From: Bacteroidia bacterium | GTDB lineage: Bacteria > Bacteroidota > Bacteroidia > Flavobacteriales > Flavobacteriaceae | Assembly (NCBI GenBank): GCA_030431055.1 | Contig: JAUIJA010000005.1 | Location: 1 to 64,000 of the forward strand | Direction of reading: 5' to 3' | DNA length: 64,000 nt | Shown here: in pieces, positions 62,224 to 64,000 of the stretch | How positions within the stretch are numbered: the stretch's first letter is position 1 | Layout: each line of letters begins with the position of its first letter | Notes under the pieces: generated by a model | Databases searched by the model: none | What the model was told of the DNA's origin: nothing | What the model saw: only the letters and a program-made list of their open reading frames with translations | Translations under genes and position numbers: made by a program

Positions 62224-63033
62224 TTATAATTGTAAGTAATGTAAAATTAGGTAAAATAAATTTATAAACGGTATAACAAATATAATACTATCTAATCTGT
62301 CTAGAACTCCGCCGTGTCCAGGCATAATGTTACCACTATCTTTTATGCCAGCAACACGTTTAAATTTCGATTCTATTAAATCGCCTAATGTGCTAAAAAT
62401 GCTAACAATAACCGCAATTATAACCCAAAAGTAAATGAATTTTGCATGGATGTAATATTCTGCTAAAATTATTCCACTTATTACTGAAAACACTAAACCG
62501 CCTATAAAACCTTCAATTGTTTTCTTAGGGGAAATAATTGGAAACAATTTTCTCTTTCCAAAATTTTTACCAACCAAATACGCAAAAGTATCATTTGTCC
62601 AGATAAGAATAAACAAGCTGATTAATATTTTTGGGTTGTAACCGTTTATTCCCATTGGTACATAGTTGATTAGTATAAAGCTACATAATAAATAGCCTAG
62701 CCAAATGAAATAACGTGTAATAGTGTGAAATTCTGATTTTTTATGATTGAATAAGTAAAACAGTAGTTTTATAGCAATACCAACACTAAATAGAACGATA
62801 ATTGTTCGTGTAGTAAACCATTGTTCTTTATTCCATAGAAAATAATAAGCGACTAATGAAGCAACAAAGCAAACCCAAAAGTTGATTTTTAAAATTTTAG
62901 CAAATTCATAAACGGCAATTGCTAAAAACAACCCAAAAAGCAAAGCTAGACTCTCTCTTGAATATAAAATGCAGGTTAGTAACAAGATGATATAAACTGC
63001 ACCCGAAATAGCTCTTTTTAAGGTTTCGTTCAT
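62224..63033 (-). CDS. cdsA: Phosphatidate cytidylyltransferase
   Basis: Makes CDP-diacylglycerol from CTP and phosphatidic acid, the entry to all phospholipids here. The 269-residue inner-membrane protein has about eight helices and the family's signature in AGIKDSGNIMPGHGGVLDRLD (about 231-251), with FPIISPKKTIEGFIGGLVFS (about 170-190). I start it at 63033 (MNETLKRAISG), one base after the LUD stop; an upstream ATG at 63048 would overlap it. psd follows at once, which is the logical next enzyme branch. Confidence 0.93.
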   Translation of the reverse strand: MNETLKRAISGAVYIILLLTCILYSRESLALLFGLFLAIAVYEFAKILKINFWVCFVASLVAYYFLWNKEQWFTTRTIIVLFSVGIAIKLLFYLFNHKKSEFHTITRYFIWLGYLLCSFILINYVPMGINGYNPKILISLFILIWTNDTFAYLVGKNFGKRKLFPIISPKKTIEGFIGGLVFSVISGIILAEYYIHAKFIYFWVIIAVIVSIFSTLGDLIESKFKRVAGIKDSGNIMPGHGGVLDRLDSIIFVIPFINLFYLILHYLQL

Positions 63034-63034
63034 T

Positions 63035-63640
63035 TTATAGATCTTCAAGTAAAAGTAAATAAAGGTTTTTGTGACAACTTCCGTAATGTAAAAAATCTTC
63101 TTCTTTTACTTTTTCAAAATATTTAATTGTAGTAATATTGGTTGGGTATCCTTTTTCGTATTTATTTTTTATTACGCTCATCCCGTCATCTTTTGTTGCC
63201 ATCAGTTGACTGGTAGTAGCAAAAACAACCATATTAGTAGGAAGTTCATGTGGCTTTAAATGACTAATTTGTTTAGACGAAAACATAATTGAACCTTCAT
63301 CAGCTATTAAATTTTCACAAGATGCTAAAATAAAATTTGGTGATTTTGTTTCTTTGTGGGTAATTTTGTTTTCATCAAGAAGATAAAATAATCGTGAGTC
63401 AAAACACAAAGCTTCTTTTTCAAACCAATCGTTTTCTTCTAAAATGTTGATGAAATTATCTGAAATTTCTTCTAAATTTTCACAATAGATGAATTTGCCT
63501 CCATTTTTTTTAAAATTAAGCATAAACATTTCATCTATAGGAAGTTTTACTTCTGGCGTATAAGGGTTTTTCTCTTCTTTTTCTTTATCGCTTTTTGAAG
63601 TGTCTTTTGAGCTCCCGAAAATTTTTCTTAAAAGGCTCAT
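63035..63640 (-). CDS. LUD domain protein (LutC-like)
   Basis: A 201-residue cytosolic protein. Residues 1-35 are charged and probably disordered (SSKDTSKSDKEKEEKNPYTP). The LUD domain follows, with SCENLIADEGSIMFSSKQIS (about 110-129) and PTNMVVFATTSQLMATKDDG; LutC/YkgG proteins use this fold in lactate utilisation. No lutAB genes are near, and the protein heads the cdsA-psd-ACBP run instead, as it does in other Flavobacteria. The function in this place is unknown. Confidence 0.8.
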   Translation of the reverse strand: MSLLRKIFGSSKDTSKSDKEKEEKNPYTPEVKLPIDEMFMLNFKKNGGKFIYCENLEEISDNFINILEENDWFEKEALCFDSRLFYLLDENKITHKETKSPNFILASCENLIADEGSIMFSSKQISHLKPHELPTNMVVFATTSQLMATKDDGMSVIKNKYEKGYPTNITTIKYFEKVKEEDFLHYGSCHKNLYLLLLEDL

Positions 63641-63684
63641 TAATAATTCAAGGTTTTTTCATTCACTAGTAAAGCCCAAAGATA

Positions 63685-63728
63685 AAAAAATCTTAGTGCA
63701 ATTAATAAAATGCACTAAGATTTTTAAA
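63685..63728 (-). terminator. Terminator after ftsH
   Basis: AAAAATCTTAGTGCA and TGCACTAAGATTTTT form a 15-pair stem around ATTAATAAAA. It lies 20 bases past the stop of the minus-strand ftsH and may also act toward the LUD gene's promoter region. Confidence 0.9.
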
Positions 63729-63748
63729 AATAGTTTTGTAATACTTTT

Positions 63749-64000
63749 TTAGTTATTCTCTATGTCAGAATTTATTTCGGTCTCATTTCCTTCTTCTGTA
63801 GCGACTTCTTTGTTTTTTTCAAAAGGACGTTTTCCAAAAATGTTTTCTAAATCATCTTTAAAAATAACTTCTTTTTCAATTAAAATATCCGCTAACTCAA
63901 CTAATTTCTCTTTATTCTGAATTAAAATTTCAATTGCCCTATCGTATTGTTTTTCGATTAAAGCTGAAATTTCTTTATCGATTACTTGTGCAGTTTCTTC
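63749..64000 (-). CDS. ftsH: ATP-dependent zinc metalloprotease FtsH, C-terminal part
   Basis: The last 83 residues of a membrane-bound AAA+ protease cut by the window edge. EETAQVIDKEISALIEKQYD followed by RAIEILIQNKEKLVELADIL and IEKEVIFKDDLENIFGKRPF is the standard end of the FtsH peptidase domain, after which an acidic tail (TEEGNETEINSDIENN) closes the protein. The AAA and HEAGH parts lie right of the window, so integrity cannot be judged. Confidence 0.9.
   Translation of the reverse strand, partial: EETAQVIDKEISALIEKQYDRAIEILIQNKEKLVELADILIEKEVIFKDDLENIFGKRPFEKNKEVATEEGNETEINSDIENN

Overview
The window reads as a stretch of core chromosome from a member of the Flavobacteriaceae, most likely Flavobacterium or a close relative. 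The DNA is AT-rich. Several promoters fit the Bacteroidetes pattern TTG-N16..20-TAnnTTTG. Starts are AT-rich and lack Shine-Dalgarno sequences. Short lipoproteins with an SC lipobox abound, one protease carries a type IX secretion (T9SS) sorting tail, and many genes belong to Bacteroidetes-type families (DUF3810, DUF4374, DUF6048, DUF6452, type III glutamine synthetase, IcmF). I see no prophage, insertion sequence, CRISPR array, integrase or tRNA.

Layout. 1-166 is the 5S rRNA end of an rRNA operon with its terminator, followed by a decayed lipoprotein gene (263-620). 649-3847 is a minus-strand run (ATP-grasp, NRDE, DinB, MsrB, DUF4268). 3915-5437 holds a CoA-type Nudix hydrolase and an acyltransferase. 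5478-7516 is an ECF sigma factor, a membrane partner and a TraB/GumN protein. 7654-12096 holds NDH-2, a DUF3810 metalloprotease-like protein and PepD. 12179-17263 holds two unknowns and a DUF4374/TonB receptor pair behind a Fur-like palindrome. After prfA come the envelope and stress genes on the minus strand (18564-22757: OmpA, lipocalin, coiled-coil lipoprotein, holin-like, YtxH, a 51-residue membrane protein, beta-barrel, lipoprotein), headed by a histidine kinase, response regulator and AraC-type regulator (22913-25698).

The second half is mostly metabolism and envelope: pyrF, a cytosolic BtuF-like protein, DUF4197, fused acyl-CoA mutase icmF, type III glutamine synthetase, purM, guaA, a LysM/periplasmic-binding fusion lipoprotein, OsmC, pyrG, yidC, proC, fasciclin, mnmA, a Na+/Ca2+ exchanger, a T9SS subtilase, nitronate monooxygenase, PafA phosphatase, sucC, DUF6048/DUF6452/rlmD, rocD, and a phospholipid operon (LUD, cdsA, psd, acyl-CoA-binding protein). 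The C-terminus of ftsH lies at the right edge.

No gene cluster stands out as a new defence or biosynthetic system. The most interesting signals are non-genic: (1) degenerate arrays with a 7-bp period in at least eight intergenic places, some abutting start codons or running over stop codons; (2) a dispersed palindromic element with TGTCA/TGACA ends, one copy of which lies in frame inside icmF; (3) a 230-bp intergenic region before pyrG made of nested perfect hairpins, two of them closed by C-GAA-G loops. The first two lie next to each other at three places.
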